Notes under the pieces: model-generated
What the model was told of the DNA's origin: nothing
Databases searched by the model: none
Seen by the model: the letters and a program-made list of their open reading frames with translations, nothing else
Assembly (NCBI RefSeq): GCF_947495735.1
Contig: NZ_CANMAA010000022.1
Span: forward strand, 1-47,850
DNA from: an uncultured Pseudokineococcus sp.
GTDB lineage: Bacteria; Actinomycetota; Actinomycetes; Actinomycetales; Quadrisphaeraceae
DNA length: 47,850 nt
Direction: 5' to 3'
In this document: in pieces, positions 23,871 through 33,335 of the stretch
How positions within the stretch are numbered: the stretch's first letter is position 1
Layout: each line of letters starts with the position of its first letter
Made by a program: the position numbers and the translations under genes

Positions 23871-24833
23871 TCAGCCCCAGCGGCGGCCGGTGAGGCGCTC
23901 GTAGGCCTCGACGTAGCGCCCGCGGGTGGCGGCGACGACGTCGTCCGGCAGCGGGGGCGGCGGCGCGTCGGAGCGGCGGTCCCAGCCGGAGGCGTCGGAG
24001 AGGAGCCAGTCGCGCACGAACTGCTTGTCGAAGCTCGGCTGCGCGCGGCCCGGCGACCACGACGCGGCGTCCCAGAAGCGGGAGGAGTCCGGCGTCAGCA
24101 CCTCGTCGGCGAGGACGAGCGCGTCGGGGGCCCCGGGCGAGCCGACGTCGACCCCCGGCGGCAGCCCCAGCTCGATCTTGGTGTCGGCGAGCAGGACGCC
24201 GCGCTCGCGGGCCAGCTCGTCGCCGAGCGCGTACAGGCGCAGGGTGATGTCGCGGGCGCGCTCGGCGAGCTCGGGGCCCAGCACGTCCGCGACGACGGCG
24301 AAGCTGACGTTCTCGTCGTGGCCCACCTCGGCCTTGGTGGCCGGCGTGAACAGGGGCCGGTGGAGGCGCGAGCCGTCCTCGAGCCCGGCGGGCAGCTCGA
24401 CGCCGCAGACGGCGCCGCTCGCCCGGTAGTCCGCGAGGCCCGAGCCGGTGAGGTAGCCGCGGGCCACGCACTCCACGGGCAGCATCGCCAGGCGCCGGCA
24501 CCGGACCGCCCGGCCGGCGACGGCGGCCGGCACGCCGGACGAGGCGTCGTCGGGGCCGACCTCCGCGGACAGCACGTGGTCGGGCACGCCGAGACCGGCG
24601 TCCGCGAGGCGCTCGAACCACCACAGCGACAGGGCGGTGAGCACGGCGCCCTTGTCGGGCACCGGCGTGGGCAGCACGTGGTCGAACGCGCTGACGCGGT
24701 CGCTGGCCACGACGAGGAGGTCGCCCTCCCCCGGCGCGGCACCCGCGGGCTCGTAGAGGTCGCGGACCTTGCCCGAGCGGACGTGCCGCCAGCCCGGCAG
24801 CTCCGGCGCGGCGGACGTCTCGTCGGCGCTCAC
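23871..24833 (-). CDS. purC: SAICAR synthetase
   Basis: Joins CAIR and aspartate with ATP to form SAICAR, step 8 of purine synthesis. The 320-residue protein starts with the family's HVRSGKVRDLYEP, followed by ASDRVSAFDHVLPTPVPDKG, ECVARGYLTGSG and the nucleotide/Mg site DTKIELG, and ends SFDKQFVRDWLLSDASGWD. It belongs to the longer (about 300-residue) actinobacterial/eukaryote-like branch. GTG 24833 shares GTGA with the purD stop, so translation is coupled to purD. Confidence 0.96.
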   Translation of the reverse strand: MSADETSAAPELPGWRHVRSGKVRDLYEPAGAAPGEGDLLVVASDRVSAFDHVLPTPVPDKGAVLTALSLWWFERLADAGLGVPDHVLSAEVGPDDASSGVPAAVAGRAVRCRRLAMLPVECVARGYLTGSGLADYRASGAVCGVELPAGLEDGSRLHRPLFTPATKAEVGHDENVSFAVVADVLGPELAERARDITLRLYALGDELARERGVLLADTKIELGLPPGVDVGSPGAPDALVLADEVLTPDSSRFWDAASWSPGRAQPSFDKQFVRDWLLSDASGWDRRSDAPPPPLPDDVVAATRGRYVEAYERLTGRRWG

Positions 24834-26122
24834 GCGCCCACCTCCTCGGCGAGGGCGGCGGAGGCCGCCGCGATGTCGGTGCGGTGCTGGCCGCCCTGGA
24901 GCCCGACCTCGGCCACGGCCGCGTAGGCCGCGGCGCGCGCGTCGGCGAGGGTGGCACCCGTGCCGACGAGCGACAGGACGCGGCCGCCCGAGGCCACGAG
25001 CGCGCCGTCCGCCCCGGCGGCCGTGCCCGCGTGGAGCACGCGGGCACCCGGGACGGCCGCCGCGGCCTCCAGGCCGGACAGCGGGTCCCCGGCGCGCGGG
25101 GCGGCCGGGTAGCCGCCCGCCGCGAGGACGACGACGACCGCGGCGTCGGAGGACCACCCGAGGGGGGCGGCCTCGGCCAGCCGGCCGGTGGCCGCGGCGC
25201 GCAGCAGCCCGCCCAGCGGGGTGCGCAGCCGCGGCAGGACCACCTGCGTCTCGGGGTCGCCGAAGCGCGCGTTGAACTCCACCACCCGCACGCCGCGGGA
25301 GGTCAGGGCCAGCCCGCAGTACAGGACGCCGGCGAAGGGCGTGCCGCGGCGGGCCATCTCGTCGACGACCGGCTGGGCGACGCGCTCCACCACCTCGTCC
25401 ACGAGCCCCTCGGGGGCCCACGGCAGCGGCGAGTAGGCCCCCATGCCGCCGGTGTTCGGGCCCTCGTCGCCGTCGCGCAGGCGCTTGCTGTCCTGCGCCG
25501 GCGCCAGGGGGACGACGTCGCGCCCGTCGCAGAGCACGAACAGCGAGACCTCGGGGCCGTCCAGGAACTCCTCGACGACGACGGCCGAGGCGCCCGCCCC
25601 CGGTCGGCCCTCGAGGCAGGAGCGCGCGTGGGCGAGCGCCTCCTCGCGGTCGCTCGTCACGACGACGCCCTTGCCCCCGGCGAGGCCGTCGTCCTTGACG
25701 ACGTGGGGGGCGCCGAAGGCGTCGAGCGCGGCGGCCACCTGGTCGACGTCGGTGCACACGCGCGCCATCGCGGTGGGCACGTCCGCCGACGCCATGACGT
25801 CCTTCGCGAACGCCTTGCTCCCCTCCAGGCGGGCCGCGACGGCCGACGGGCCGAAGCAGTCGACGCCCGCCGCCCGCACGGCGTCCGCCACGCCGCCGAC
25901 GAGCGGGGCCTCCGGCCCGACCACGACGAGGTCGACGCCGCGCTCGCGGGCGAGCGCGGCGACCGCCGCGCCGTCCAGCGGGTCGAGGGGCACCACCTCG
26001 GCGACGTCGGCGACGCCCGGCCCGCCCGGGCCGACGAGGACGTCGGAGACGTCGTCGTCGGCCGCGAGGGCGACGGCGAGGGCGTGCTCGCGAGCACCGG
26101 ACCCGACCACGAGGACGCGCAC
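24830..26122 (-). CDS. purD: Phosphoribosylamine-glycine ligase (GAR synthetase)
   Basis: Couples phosphoribosylamine and glycine with ATP, step 2 of purine synthesis. The 430-residue ATP-grasp enzyme opens RVLVVGSGAREHALAVALA and shows GPEAPLVGGVADAVR, SKAFAKDVM, KDDGLAGGKGV (ATP-grasp lysines), LAPAQDSKRL-GDEGPNTGGMGAYSP (in two blocks) and VVEFNARFGDPETQ. GTG 26122 begins at the first beta strand and lies 6 bases from a TACGCT -10 box (26129-26134), so the purD-purC message is probably leaderless. Confidence 0.97.
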   Translation of the reverse strand: MRVLVVGSGAREHALAVALAADDDVSDVLVGPGGPGVADVAEVVPLDPLDGAAVAALARERGVDLVVVGPEAPLVGGVADAVRAAGVDCFGPSAVAARLEGSKAFAKDVMASADVPTAMARVCTDVDQVAAALDAFGAPHVVKDDGLAGGKGVVVTSDREEALAHARSCLEGRPGAGASAVVVEEFLDGPEVSLFVLCDGRDVVPLAPAQDSKRLRDGDEGPNTGGMGAYSPLPWAPEGLVDEVVERVAQPVVDEMARRGTPFAGVLYCGLALTSRGVRVVEFNARFGDPETQVVLPRLRTPLGGLLRAAATGRLAEAAPLGWSSDAAVVVVLAAGGYPAAPRAGDPLSGLEAAAAVPGARVLHAGTAAGADGALVASGGRVLSLVGTGATLADARAAAYAAVAEVGLQGGQHRTDIAAASAALAEEVGA

Positions 26123-26128
26123 GCGGCG

Positions 26129-26134
26129 AGCGTA
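26129..26134 (-). promoter_or_regulatory. -10 box of purD-purC (leaderless)
   Basis: TACGCT on the minus strand, 6 bases before the purD GTG. Confidence 0.45.
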
Positions 26135-26216
26135 GGGGGCTCCGCCCGCGGCGACGGCCGCACGACCGCGAAGCGCGCTCATCTGAGCGCCTGCAGGTCA
26201 CATGCGAGTGTCGGTC

Positions 26217-26246
26217 TTGACGGCCGGGGGTCGCGCCCGGTCTCAT
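26217..26246 (+). promoter_or_regulatory. Candidate promoter of the polyol transport genes
   Basis: TTGACG (26217-26222), an 18-base spacer and TCTCAT (26241-26246) lie about 105 bases before the binding-protein ATG. The -35 is good, the -10 imperfect. The rest of the 26135-26351 region holds no recognisable operator. Confidence 0.35.
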
Positions 26247-26351
26247 CTGCTGCACGCGGCGCCCGGCGCCGCCCACGGCGACGCCGGCACGAGGACGTGC
26301 CTCCCGGCGAGCGACCACGGCCCTCCCCCTGCTCCGGAAGGACACGACCGC

Positions 26352-27722
26352 ATGACCGCACGACGACGTGCCCCCCTCGCGCTCGCCGCTCTCTCGACGG
26401 TCGCCCTCGCCAGCACGGCGTGCGGCGGCGCGGGCGGAGGTGGCGGCGGTGGCGGCGGAGGCAGCACCGACGGCACCGCCGACAGCATCAGCGTGATCAT
26501 GGTCAACAACCCGCAGATGGAGGACCTCCAGCAGCTGACGGCGGAGCACTTCACCGAGGAGACCGGGATCGAGGTCCAGTTCACGGTCCAGCCGGAGAAC
26601 GACGTCCGCGCCCTGATCGCGCAGGACTTCTCGCAGCAGGCCGCCCAGTACGACGTCGCGACCATCAGCAACTACGAGGTGCCGTTCTTCTCCGAGAACA
26701 GCTGGCTCGCCCCGCTGAGCGACTACGCCGAGCAGGACGCGGACTTCGCCCAGGACGACATCCTCGAGCCCATCTCGGCGGGGCTGACGGGCTCGGACGG
26801 CGAGATCTACGCCGAGCCCTTCTACGGCGAGTCCTCGTTCCTCATGTACCGCACCGACCTCTTCGAGCAGGCCGGGCTGACCATGCCGGAGCAGCCGACC
26901 TGGCAGGAGGTGGCCGACCTCGCCGCCCAGATCGACGACCCGAACGGCACCCGCGGCATCTGCCTGCGCGGCCTGCCCGGGTGGGGCCAGGTCTTCGCGC
27001 CGCTGACCACGGTCGTCAACACCTTCGGCGGCACGTGGTTCGACGCCGACTGGAACGCCCAGGTCAACTCCCCCGAGTTCGTCGAGGCCACGCAGTTCTA
27101 CGTCGACCTCGTCCAGCAGCACGGCGAGGCGGGCGCCGCCCAGGCCGGCTTCACCGAGTGCCTCAACGCCATGACCCAGGGCGGCACGGCCATGTGGTAC
27201 GACGCGACGTCGGCCGCCGGCTCCCTCGAGGCGGAGGGCTCCCCCGTCGCCGGGAGCATCGGCTACGCCCCGGCGCCGGTCGTCGAGACCGAGTCCGCCG
27301 GGTGGATCTACTCGTGGGCCTGGGGCATCCAGGCGGCGTCGGAGAAGCAGGACGCCGCGTGGGAGTTCATCTCCTGGGCCTCCAGCCAGGAGTACGAGGA
27401 GCTCGTCGGCGCCGAGATCGGCTGGTCCAGCGTCCCCGCCGGCAAGCGCGCCTCGACCTACGAGAACGAGGAGTACCTCGAGGTCGCCGGCGCCTTCGCC
27501 GAGGCCACCGAGGCCGCCATCTCCTCGGCGAACCCGAACGACCCGGGCGTGCAGCCGCGGCCGGCGCCGGGCATCCAGTTCGTCGCCATCCCGGAGTTCG
27601 CCGACCTCGCCACGACGATCTCGCAGGACATCAGCTCCAACATCGCCGGGCAGGGCACGGTCCAGGAGTCGCTCGACCGGGGCCAGGAGGCGGCCCAGGC
27701 CGTCGCCGACAACTACAAGTGA
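26352..27722 (+). CDS. Polyol ABC transporter substrate-binding lipoprotein
   Basis: Extracellular solute-binding protein (family 1) of a carbohydrate importer. The 456-residue product has a lipoprotein signal peptide ending ALASTAC (Cys 25 in an imperfect lipobox), a Gly-rich linker and a two-lobe binding domain with ISVIMVNNPQMEDLQQL, YDVATISNYEVPFFSENSW and the YAEPFYGESSFLMYRTDLF hinge block. The STYEVP-like motif and the EPFYGESSFLMYR stretch resemble mannitol/sorbitol-binding proteins of the SmoE/MtlE type, and mannitol dehydrogenase is encoded just downstream. ATG 26352 follows GAAGGACA. A strong hairpin after the stop separates it from the permeases, as often seen where the binding protein is made in excess. 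Confidence 0.9.
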   Translation: MTARRRAPLALAALSTVALASTACGGAGGGGGGGGGGSTDGTADSISVIMVNNPQMEDLQQLTAEHFTEETGIEVQFTVQPENDVRALIAQDFSQQAAQYDVATISNYEVPFFSENSWLAPLSDYAEQDADFAQDDILEPISAGLTGSDGEIYAEPFYGESSFLMYRTDLFEQAGLTMPEQPTWQEVADLAAQIDDPNGTRGICLRGLPGWGQVFAPLTTVVNTFGGTWFDADWNAQVNSPEFVEATQFYVDLVQQHGEAGAAQAGFTECLNAMTQGGTAMWYDATSAAGSLEAEGSPVAGSIGYAPAPVVETESAGWIYSWAWGIQAASEKQDAAWEFISWASSQEYEELVGAEIGWSSVPAGKRASTYENEEYLEVAGAFAEATEAAISSANPNDPGVQPRPAPGIQFVAIPEFADLATTISQDISSNIAGQGTVQESLDRGQEAAQAVADNYK

Positions 27723-27753
27723 CGCCCTGCACATGACCTCCGGGTCCTGAGCC

Positions 27754-27786
27754 GGACCGGCCCCGCCGCCGCAGCGGGGCCGGTCC
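27754..27786 (+). promoter_or_regulatory. Intra-operon hairpin between binding protein and permeases
   Basis: Thirteen perfect pairs (GGACCGGCCCCGC and complement) around a 7-base loop lie 32 bases after the binding-protein stop and 91 bases before the permease start. It probably acts as a partial terminator or an mRNA 3' stabiliser that raises binding protein over permease. Confidence 0.7.
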
Positions 27787-27876
27787 CGCGCCCCTCGGCG
27801 GGGCGCTCCCCCGGCGGCGCGCGCACCCCGCGACCGCTCGCCGTCCACCGCCCCCCAGGCCCCCGCAGGAGAGCCC

Positions 27877-28839
27877 ATGAGCGTCAGCGAGACGACGCCG
27901 CAGCAGCGGACCGTCCTTGCCGAGCCCCCACCGCAGCAGCAGCGCGCCGCCTCACGCAAGGCCGGCTGGGTCCGCCGCGCCCCCCTCGTGCCGGCGCTGG
28001 TGTTCATCGTCGTCATGACGCAGCTGCCGTTCGCCACGACCATCGTCATCTCGTTCATCAGCTGGAACGCGCTGCGGCCGGACGAGCGCGGCTTCGCCGG
28101 CTTCAGCAACTACGCGCAGGTCTTCACCGACGCGAACCTGCGCTCGTCCGTCGTCACGACCATCGTGCTCACGGTGGTCGTCGTCGGCGTCAGCCTCGTG
28201 CTGGGCCTGCTCATCGCCCTGCTGCTGGACCGCCAGTTCTTCGGCCGCGGCGCCGTGCGCACCCTGATGATCGCGCCGTTCCTCGTCGTGCCGGTCGCCG
28301 CGGCGCTGCTGTGGAAGCACGCGATCCTCAACCCCAGCTACGGGCTCGTCAACGGCGTCCTGACCTGGGTGTGGGGGCTGTTCGGGTCCTCGAGCCCGCC
28401 ACAGGTGGCCTGGCTGACGCAGTACCCGCTGATCTCCATCGAGCTGGCCCTGATCTGGCAGTGGACGCCGTTCATGATGCTGATCCTGCTGGCGGGCCTG
28501 CAGAGCCGGCCGGCCGACGCCTTCGAGGCGGCCAAGATGGACGGCGCCAGCCCCTTCCAGGCGTTCCGGTACATCACGCTGCCGCACCTGCGCCGCTACA
28601 TCGACCTGGGCGCCACGCTCGGGGCGATCTTCATCGTCCAGAACTTCGACGCCGTCTTCACGATGACGTCAGGTGCGCTCGGCACGGCCAACCTGCCGTA
28701 CACGATCTACCAGACGTTCTTCGTGCGGCAGGACTACGGGCTCGCCGCCGCCCAGGGCGTCATCGTCGTGATCGGCACGATCGTCGTCGCCACCTTCGCC
28801 CTGCGCTCGGCCTCGTCGCTCCTGAAGGAGGACAGCTGA
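27877..28839 (+). CDS. ABC transporter permease, first (MalF-like)
   Basis: Membrane subunit of the polyol importer. The 320-residue protein has a long soluble N-terminus (about 1-35), six hydrophobic helices, and the EAA loop that contacts the ATPase: FEAAKMDGASPFQAFRYITLP (about 225-245, given as EAAKMDGAS). The opening helix LVPALVFIVVMTQLPF matches MalF-type permeases. ATG 27877 follows AGGAG. It pairs with the next gene by a one-base stop/start overlap. The substrate is inferred to be mannitol, sorbitol or arabitol from the dehydrogenase downstream. Confidence 0.92.
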   Translation: MSVSETTPQQRTVLAEPPPQQQRAASRKAGWVRRAPLVPALVFIVVMTQLPFATTIVISFISWNALRPDERGFAGFSNYAQVFTDANLRSSVVTTIVLTVVVVGVSLVLGLLIALLLDRQFFGRGAVRTLMIAPFLVVPVAAALLWKHAILNPSYGLVNGVLTWVWGLFGSSSPPQVAWLTQYPLISIELALIWQWTPFMMLILLAGLQSRPADAFEAAKMDGASPFQAFRYITLPHLRRYIDLGATLGAIFIVQNFDAVFTMTSGALGTANLPYTIYQTFFVRQDYGLAAAQGVIVVIGTIVVATFALRSASSLLKEDS

Positions 28840-29732
28840 TGGCTGCCACCGCCCCCTCCACCACGGCCGCCGCGGCCGACGCCGCCCCGCCGCGGCAGAC
28901 CTACCGCAAGCACTCGAAGCTCAACCGACCGAACCCGCTGTGGGGGGTGGCGGCGTGGGCCGTGGGCCTGCTGTTCGCCACCCCGGCGCTGTGGATGGTG
29001 CTGACGTCCCTGCACCGCGAGGTGGACGCCGCGACGAACCCGCCGTCGCTGCTCGCCCCGCTCACCCTCGACGGCTACCGCAGCTTCTTCGGCAGCAGCA
29101 ACGCCTGGCCCGCCCTGATCAACTCGGCGACGGCGTCCGTGGTCTCGACGCTGCTCGTGCTCGCGCTGTCGATCCCGGCGGCGTACGCGCTCTCGATCCG
29201 GCCGGTCAAGCGGTGGTCGGACGTCCTGTTCTTCCTGCTGTCGACCCGCTTCCTGCCGATCGTCGCCGCCGTGCTGCCGCTCTACCTCTTCGCCGTCACG
29301 ACCGGCGCGCTCGACCAGATCGGCCTGCTCATCGCCCTGTACACGGCGATGAACCTGCCGATCGCGGTGTGGATGATGCGCTCGTTCCTCGCCGAGGTGC
29401 CGGTGGAGATGCTCGAGGCGGCGCAGCTGGACGGCGCCGGGCTGATCCGCACGCTGCGCAGCGTCGTCGCCCCGGTGGCGATGCCGGGCATCGCCGCCAC
29501 CGCGCTCATCTGCTTCATCTTCAGCTGGCAGGAGCTGCTCCTCGCGCGGTCCCTGACCGGCGTCGTCGCCGGCACGGCTCCCGTCTTCCTCACGAGCTTC
29601 GTGACGAGCCAGGGGCTCTTCCTGGCCCAGGTCTGCGCGGCCGCGACGGTCGTCTCCCTGCCCGTGCTGATCGCCGGCTTCGCCGCCCAGGACAAGCTCG
29701 TCCAGGGCCTCTCGCTCGGCGCCGTCAAGTGA
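28839..29732 (+). CDS. ABC transporter permease, second (MalG-like)
   Basis: Second membrane subunit, 297 residues, six hydrophobic helices, with the EAA loop MLEAAQLDGAGLIRTLRSV (about 212-230) and the PxxxPIAVWMMRSF block before it. The cytoplasmic N-terminus is Ala/Thr-rich. ATG 28839 overlaps the previous stop (TGATG) and AAGGAGGA lies upstream, so the permeases are made together. No ATP-binding subunit is encoded in the window; in actinobacteria one multitasking ATPase (MsiK type) often serves several sugar importers, which is the likely arrangement here. Confidence 0.92.
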   Translation: MAATAPSTTAAAADAAPPRQTYRKHSKLNRPNPLWGVAAWAVGLLFATPALWMVLTSLHREVDAATNPPSLLAPLTLDGYRSFFGSSNAWPALINSATASVVSTLLVLALSIPAAYALSIRPVKRWSDVLFFLLSTRFLPIVAAVLPLYLFAVTTGALDQIGLLIALYTAMNLPIAVWMMRSFLAEVPVEMLEAAQLDGAGLIRTLRSVVAPVAMPGIAATALICFIFSWQELLLARSLTGVVAGTAPVFLTSFVTSQGLFLAQVCAAATVVSLPVLIAGFAAQDKLVQGLSLGAVK

Positions 29733-29763
29733 CCCGCTCCCGCACCCGCCAGGAGGCCGCTCG

Positions 29764-31269
<1,506 letters not shown>

Positions 31270-31274
31270 CCCGT

Positions 31275-31314
31275 CGCACCCGTCGCGGCCCTCCCCGGGG
31301 CGGCGACGGGTGCG
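31275..31314 (+). terminator. Terminator of the polyol operon
   Basis: CGCACCCGTCGC (31275-31286) pairs perfectly with 31303-31314, just after the mannitol dehydrogenase stop. Confidence 0.75.
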
Positions 31315-31327
31315 GTCCTCCCTGCGC

Positions 31328-31347
31328 GGCAAGCGCTCTCCTAGCCT
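31328..31347 (+). promoter_or_regulatory. LacI-type operator and -10 box before the hydroxyacid dehydrogenase gene
   Basis: The imperfect palindrome GGCAAGCGCTCTCC (31328-31341) has the AGCGCT centre of LacI-family sites and directly abuts a TAGCCT -10 box (31342-31347) that is 6 bases from the GTG start. A bound repressor would cover the promoter spacer. It resembles the operator at 35827-35842. Confidence 0.55.
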
Positions 31348-31353
31348 GCGGGC

Positions 31354-32352
31354 GTGCGCATCCTCCTGGCCCTGCCCGAGCCGCTGCCCCGGCGCTTCCT
31401 CACCCCCGCCGCCCGTGAGCGGCTCAGCGCCGTCGGCGAGGTGGACGTCCACCCCACGCCCGAGGACCACCGGTCCCCGGCTGCGGCATCCGCTCTCGCC
31501 CGGGCGGACGTCCTGGTCACCGGCTGGGGCACGGACCTCCTGGACGAGGAGGTCCTCGCCGCAGCGCCGGCTCTGCGCGCCGTCGTGCACAGCGCGGGCT
31601 CGGTCCGGCCCGTCGTCACGCGCGGCGCGGTCGGGCGCGGCCTGCTGGTCTCCAGCCAGGCTCGGCTCAACGCGCTCCCCGTGGCCGAGTACGCGCTCGC
31701 GACCATCCTGCTCTCGCTCAAGGGCGTGCTGCTGGCCCGGAGCCGCTACCGGGAGGCGCGCGGCCCCCTCGACGTGCGGGAGCTGCTGTCGGACCACGGG
31801 GTGCACGCGCGCCGCGTGGGGGTCGTGGGCGCCTCGGTCGTCGGGCGCCGCCTGCTGGAGCTGCTGCGCCCCTTCGACGTCGAGGTCGTCCTCGCGGACC
31901 CGACCCTGGACGCGGAGGAGGCGCGCGAGCTGGGCGCCGAGCTGCTCGACCTCGACGACCTCCTGCGCACGAGCGACGTCGTGAGCCTCCACGCGCCCCT
32001 GCTGCCCTCGACCCGCGGCATGCTCGACGCCCGCCGCCTGGGGCTGCTGCGCGACGGCGCCGCCCTCGTCAACACCGCGCGCGGCGCGCTCGTCGAGGAG
32101 GGCGCGCTCGTCCGCGAGCTCGTCGCCGGTCGCATCTCGGCCGTGCTCGACGTCACGGAGCCGGAGGTGCCGGAGCCGACCTCCCCCCTGTGGGACCTGC
32201 CCGACGTCCTCCTGACGCCGCACGTCGCCGGGGCGCTGGGCAGCGAGCTGCTGCGGCTCGGCGACGGCGCCGTCGAGGAGGTCGAGCGGCTCGCCGCGGG
32301 CCTGCCCCTGCTGCGCCCGGTCACGGCCGAGACCTACGACCGGCTGGCCTGA
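31354..32352 (+). CDS. D-2-hydroxyacid dehydrogenase (hydroxypyruvate/glyoxylate reductase-like)
   Basis: NAD(P)-dependent oxidoreductase interconverting a 2-keto acid and a D-2-hydroxy acid. The 332-residue protein has the catalytic triad of the family: Arg in NTARGALVEEG, Glu in LDVTEPEVPEP and His in TPHVAGAL. The nucleotide motif is RVGVVGASVVGRRLLELL, where the middle glycine of GxGxxG is Ser; the fold should stand but cofactor binding may be altered. With glycerate kinase in the same island, reduction of hydroxypyruvate to D-glycerate is an attractive role, by inference. GTG 31354 is 6 bases after the -10 box, so leaderless translation is likely. An 8-bp hairpin follows. Confidence 0.85.
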   Translation: MRILLALPEPLPRRFLTPAARERLSAVGEVDVHPTPEDHRSPAAASALARADVLVTGWGTDLLDEEVLAAAPALRAVVHSAGSVRPVVTRGAVGRGLLVSSQARLNALPVAEYALATILLSLKGVLLARSRYREARGPLDVRELLSDHGVHARRVGVVGASVVGRRLLELLRPFDVEVVLADPTLDAEEARELGAELLDLDDLLRTSDVVSLHAPLLPSTRGMLDARRLGLLRDGAALVNTARGALVEEGALVRELVAGRISAVLDVTEPEVPEPTSPLWDLPDVLLTPHVAGALGSELLRLGDGAVEEVERLAAGLPLLRPVTAETYDRLA

Positions 32353-32353
32353 C

Positions 32354-32380
32354 CGGCGCCCGCGCGGCCGGAGGGCGCCG
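32354..32380. terminator. Hairpin between convergent genes
   Basis: CGGCGCCC and GGGCGCCG (8 pairs) with an 11-base loop lie between the hydroxyacid dehydrogenase stop and the convergent isomerase gene. Confidence 0.5.
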
Positions 32381-32414
32381 CACCGACGCCGGGTAGGGCT
32401 GGGGCCGCTGGCGC

Positions 32415-33335
32415 TCAGCCCAGGTGGGGCAGGACGAGCTCGCGGTAGCGCTCGACGACGCGCCGCAGCACCTCGTGCCCGTCGGTCGCCCAGACCTCCG
32501 CGTTGAAGACCTCCACCTCGACGTCGCCGGTGTAGCCGGCCTGCGCCACCCAGCGGCTGACGGGGCCGAAGTCCACGACGCCGTCGCCCATGATCCCGCG
32601 GGACAGGAGCGGGTCCTCGGCGATCGGGACGAGGAAGTCGCACACCTGGTAGCTCGCGAGCCGGCCCTCGCGGCCGGCCCGGGCGACGGCCGCCTCCAGC
32701 GCGGGGTCCCACCAGACGTGGAAGGTGTCGACGACGACGGCGACGTCCTCGGCGGGGTGCGGGCCCGCCGCGTCGAGGGCCTGGTCGAGCGTGGAGAGCA
32801 CCGCGCGGTCCGCGCAGTACATGGGGTGCAGGGGCTCGAGCAGCAGCCGGACGCCGTGCTCACGGGCGGTCGGGACGAGCTCGGCCAGGGCGTCGGCCGC
32901 GCGGGCGCGGGCGCCCGCCAGGTCTCGGCTGCCCTCGGGCAGCCCTCCGAGCACCATGACGAGGTCGCGCGTCCCCAGCGTCGCCGCCTCCTCGACGGCG
33001 CGGCGGTTGTCCTCCAGCGCCGCCGCCCGCCCGTCGGCGTCGGCGGCCGTGAGGAACCCGCCGCGGCACAGGCTCGAGACCCGCAGCCCCGCGTCGCGCA
33101 CGAGGCGGGCCGCGCGCTCCAGGCCGGCCTCCTCGACGCGGTCGCGCCAGAGCCCGACGGCGGGCAGGCCCGCCCGCGCGGCGCCGTCGACGGCCTCGGC
33201 GAGGCTCCACCGCTTCGTCGTCGCCGTGTTCAGCGACAGCCGCGCGAGGTCCCCGACGGGTGAGCCCGGCGTCCCGGCCGCCCCCCGCGCGGCCGGGACG
33301 CCGGTCCCCTGCGCGCCCGCGGTCGGGGCGCTCAC
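32415..33335 (-). CDS. Sugar phosphate isomerase/epimerase-like TIM-barrel protein
   Basis: Xylose-isomerase-like TIM barrel of 306 residues, probable metal-dependent isomerase, epimerase or dehydratase of a sugar or keto sugar. Metal-ligand strands are visible: LLLEPLHPMY (Glu), VVVDTFHVWWDP (Asp and His) and VEVEVFNAEVW (final Glu), with SYQVCDF between. The first 30 residues are a low-complexity Ala/Gly stretch; the barrel starts at RLSLNTATTKRWSLAEAV. GTG 33335 shares GTGA with the DUF993 stop, so translation is coupled and the gene is last in the operon that begins at 35724. Confidence 0.88.
   Translation of the reverse strand: MSAPTAGAQGTGVPAARGAAGTPGSPVGDLARLSLNTATTKRWSLAEAVDGAARAGLPAVGLWRDRVEEAGLERAARLVRDAGLRVSSLCRGGFLTAADADGRAAALEDNRRAVEEAATLGTRDLVMVLGGLPEGSRDLAGARARAADALAELVPTAREHGVRLLLEPLHPMYCADRAVLSTLDQALDAAGPHPAEDVAVVVDTFHVWWDPALEAAVARAGREGRLASYQVCDFLVPIAEDPLLSRGIMGDGVVDFGPVSRWVAQAGYTGDVEVEVFNAEVWATDGHEVLRRVVERYRELVLPHLG

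Noticed and set aside
26165-26185. AAGCGCGCTC as a LacI operator for the polyol genes
   Set aside because: The centre is GCGCGC rather than AGCGCT, the flanks do not match, and it lies upstream of the candidate -35 box.
24884-27736. 950-codon plus-strand open frame
   Set aside because: It runs antisense to purD and then out of frame with the binding-protein gene; no domain is visible.
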